Source: Advenella sp. S44
GTDB taxonomy: Bacteria > Pseudomonadota > Gammaproteobacteria > Burkholderiales > Burkholderiaceae_B
Assembly (NCBI RefSeq): GCF_002810445.1
Contig: NZ_NEXS01000011.1
Coordinates: 285,756 to 349,755 of the forward strand
Length of the DNA stretch: 64,000 nt
Reading direction: 5' to 3'
A program made the position numbers and the translations under genes. This document shows, in pieces, positions 61,850 to 64,000 of this stretch (position 1 is the stretch's first letter; each line of letters opens with the position of its first letter). The notes under the pieces were generated by a model. The model saw only the letters and a list, made by a program, of their open reading frames with translations. It had not been told where the DNA came from and did no database searches.

Positions 61850-63721
61850 ATGAAAAAAACAACAATCAGCTGCAAAGCTCAACAGCGACTTGACAATCCT
61901 TTGTTGCAAAAAGATTTCATCACAAAGCCGAATGAAAAGCTCAGAATCCGTATTACCGCCAATTCAAAGGATCTAACAACTAGCGCACGCGCCCTACTAT
62001 GCCGCATCCTCTTTTTAGATGCAACATCAAAACCAATCGAGGAGAATTACGACGGAGCTTTTTTTTCCCCCATCTATGGAAATTTTCTCTATATACCCTC
62101 AACAACGGGATCTGAAAAAGGGGAATGGTTAAAACGAACAATAACCGTACCGAAACTTGCTCGCACTGTGCGGTTAATAATTTTAGAAGGTGAATCAAAA
62201 ATCGACCACCTAAAGCCGTTAAAAAGTATTGAATGTATTAGCGGCAATCTGCCGTTGCTCGAAACCAGATTACCGATAACCTCGCAACTACCAAATAAAC
62301 TGACCTTGTACTTCACCAAGAAAATCGATACACGCAACGCAGGTCTAATTTCAATAGTATATTTAGATCAAGATGAAAATGAAATTCAAGGTCCACACCT
62401 AAACCTTGCATACTCTGCTCGCTATGGATATTTCAAATATATACATCGAACTGGCGACGCAAACGTATTTGAGCTGTGCCTACTGCCCCCAAAATCAGCC
62501 ACATCGATGCAGCTTAGAGTATATGGTTTAGAAAGTGCAATCAATTTTGAGTTTAAAAGAAGCCCTAAAATTGAGGTATATCCCATTTACACGAATCTCA
62601 TGGATTCTCACAGCTGGCAGCGAATCAGCCCGCAAGAGACGATCCGAATCGCAGTTCCGCCCGGCCATATTGGCGGCGAAGTATATGAATTGCCTCTGCA
62701 ATATGTTGCCTACTGCGACAATGAAACATTTGAAGTGCTAACACGAACCGGCAGTGACAAACGCTCATCAGACGGCACCACGCTTTTTAATTTTCACGAA
62801 AAGTCCATCTCGCTCTCGGACACAGGTAACAAACGGCACAAAGAAAAACTGAATATTTATGTTCCGGAAAATGCAAACTATCTTGATCTTACATTCGGGC
62901 TGTCCCAATTTGACACGGTATTTCTAAAGATAGCTAACACTTTAAAAAAAATTACCAAGAATTTCACCTTCGCACATAGCCAACCCAGAGCCCGGTTTGA
63001 TGACGAAGTACTTTTAGAAATTTCACCTTTGTGGAAATCCCTACTCCAAGTTTCGACACCACGTGAAGCAAAACCATACGTCGCTTCGCCAAATGTAGAA
63101 ACCTTAATTACTTTCTATGATGCAAGCCATACTCCGCTTTCGATAGATCTGGCTCCTCATAATTCCGTTTTTGGCCATATTTTTCAGATCGACTCGTTTA
63201 CATTAATACTCTCACCTGATACGGAATCCGTTGCAACCGAAATATCCGAAAGCATAATCACATCGGTTGCTCTATTTCAGCCTCCTGAAACATGCCGCCA
63301 TTTAGGAATAAAAATATTAAATAGCGCCGATGTAACAATCTCGAATGTTCAACTAAAATTTTCGCAGTTTCACGTCCTCATACCAGAAAGGGTTACTCAG
63401 GATTCATATGATGTCATTTTGACTGATACGGAATTACCGTCAACAGCAACCAGATCGCTGCTCGCATGCTTAACAAAAAAATTTCCAAACGCTCCAGCCG
63501 TTCTAAACCAGGCGTTACAGACTTATTGTCGCCTAGGCGACTTAGCCGAGCCAACAAAACTCTCCACCCACATCTTGAATAATATAAGAAATGCAGCATT
63601 ACGTAATCAGGCCCGGCTATTTTTATCAGAGCTAGAGTCGCTAAGCCCAACTTGGTCCCCCTCGACAAACGTGGCAACAACAAATGCTAAAGACAAACTC
63701 ACGAGCTATGTCATTGTGTAA
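61850..63721 (+). CDS. Unrecognised 623-residue protein of the polysaccharide region
   Basis: AT-rich gene directly after the glycosyltransferase (13-bp gap). The protein has no signal peptide or membrane helix that I can see. It appears to contain repeated beta-rich modules of about 130-170 residues with a shared pattern: an aromatic YG-F-Y segment (SPIYGNFLYIPSTTG; SARYGYFKYIHRTGD) followed by R-L-I/V-L-E-G/GLES-type strands (TVRLIILEGES; MQLRVYGLES). The last 80 residues are helical (FPNAPAVLNQALQTYCRLGD), like a TPR-type end. Function unknown; partner or regulator of surface polysaccharide enzymes is possible. The stop codon lies at the possible left end of the IS element, so the native C-terminus may be lost. 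Confidence 0.7.
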   Translation: MKKTTISCKAQQRLDNPLLQKDFITKPNEKLRIRITANSKDLTTSARALLCRILFLDATSKPIEENYDGAFFSPIYGNFLYIPSTTGSEKGEWLKRTITVPKLARTVRLIILEGESKIDHLKPLKSIECISGNLPLLETRLPITSQLPNKLTLYFTKKIDTRNAGLISIVYLDQDENEIQGPHLNLAYSARYGYFKYIHRTGDANVFELCLLPPKSATSMQLRVYGLESAINFEFKRSPKIEVYPIYTNLMDSHSWQRISPQETIRIAVPPGHIGGEVYELPLQYVAYCDNETFEVLTRTGSDKRSSDGTTLFNFHEKSISLSDTGNKRHKEKLNIYVPENANYLDLTFGLSQFDTVFLKIANTLKKITKNFTFAHSQPRARFDDEVLLEISPLWKSLLQVSTPREAKPYVASPNVETLITFYDASHTPLSIDLAPHNSVFGHIFQIDSFTLILSPDTESVATEISESIITSVALFQPPETCRHLGIKILNSADVTISNVQLKFSQFHVLIPERVTQDSYDVILTDTELPSTATRSLLACLTKKFPNAPAVLNQALQTYCRLGDLAEPTKLSTHILNNIRNAALRNQARLFLSELESLSPTWSPSTNVATTNAKDKLTSYVIV

Positions 63722-63788
63722 CTATCCCCTAAAATAATACAGCTGAAGCGTAGAATTTTTCTTACACTAAGAAAAAAGGATTTTTACG

Positions 63789-64000
63789 ATGAGCAAACGG
63801 ATGACAGAAAGCCAAATTGTGGCGATGTTGAAAGAAGCGGAAGCTGGGATACCGATTAAAGAGCTGTGCCGCAAGCATCATGTAGGTAACTCCACATTTT
63901 ATAAATGGCGAGCCAAATATGGCGGCATGGAGCTCTCCGACGTAAAACGACTCAAAGAGCTCGAGGAGGAGAATCGTCGCTTAAAGCAGATGTATGCTGA
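63789..64000 (+). mobile_element. IS3-family insertion sequence, transposase OrfA (cut by window end)
   Basis: An ATG at 63789 opens a frame to the window end. The protein begins MSKRMTESQIVAMLKEAEAG, with a helix-turn-helix (IKELCRKHHVGNSTFYKWRAKYGG) and a leucine zipper (LKELEEENRRLKQMY), typical of IS3-family OrfA of the IS407 group. OrfB, made by frameshifting, would follow beyond the window. The left end could be TGTAACTATCCCC starting at 63717, but the right end needed to confirm it is not in the window. Confidence 0.85.

Overview
The window looks like chromosomal DNA of a betaproteobacterium, most likely Burkholderiales/Alcaligenaceae (a Bordetella- or Advenella-like organism). This is inferred from four separate Bug/TctC-type periplasmic binding proteins, each next to its own catabolic genes and a local IclR or GntR regulator, from the abundance of LysR regulators, and from the moderately GC-rich codon use. 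No rRNA, tRNA or CRISPR array was recognised. I had no database access, so all names rest on motifs, length and context.

Layout. 1-1675: the 3' part of a LysR regulator, then a Sir2-family protein. 1954-6037 (minus): a four-gene operon kdgT-dtnK-pdxA2-gntR fitting D-threonate/D-erythronate catabolism, with an 18-bp perfect palindrome in front. 6579-10437 (minus): Bug protein, dihydroxyacetophenone-dioxygenase-like cupin, two SDR dehydrogenases and IclR. 10954-17761 (minus): fetAB metal exporter, then a membrane Rossmann/RyR protein and a membrane TIR-WD40 protein. The last two form a candidate nucleotide-signalling immune module. Degenerate arrays of about 20-bp tandem repeats lie on both sides of this block. 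18107-22824: malic enzyme, a divergent LysR, and the cbpA-cbpM co-chaperone pair. 23006-26613 (minus): Bug, RraA-like protein, D-2-hydroxyacid dehydrogenase, IclR. 26901-30794: LysR divergent from mmsA, then AraC and VOC genes. 30819-32714: PaaI-type thioesterase and MATE exporter.

32825-41351: a LysR regulator divergent from a run of seven genes: thiol-dioxygenase-like cupin, cystathionine-lyase-like PLP enzyme, four-domain rhodanese protein, and an amino-acid ABC importer (binding protein, two permeases, ATPase). This reads as an import-and-breakdown route for a sulfur amino acid such as cystine. A second LysR faces it at the 3' end. 41468-42833 (minus): copper genes (CopZ-like chaperone, DUF411, DUF305) behind a MerR/CueR-type promoter with a 19-bp spacer. 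42964-47888: CitE-like lyase, Bug, class III CoA-transferase, IclR, a 39-codon CoA-transferase remnant and an enoyl-CoA hydratase, behind a perfect palindrome. 48380-52849: GntR divergent from a split UxaA-family lyase, Bug and a D-2-hydroxyacid dehydrogenase; this set resembles SuyAB plus SlcC of sulfolactate breakdown.

53010-64000: a small zinc-site protein and then a surface-polysaccharide region: KpsC, a CgeB-like glycosyltransferase, a secreted-looking Hint (hedgehog/intein) protein, ManC, a GT4-like glycosyltransferase and an unrecognised 623-residue protein. Base composition becomes clearly AT-rich from about 60300. The window ends inside an IS3-family element whose left end may have cut the 623-residue gene.
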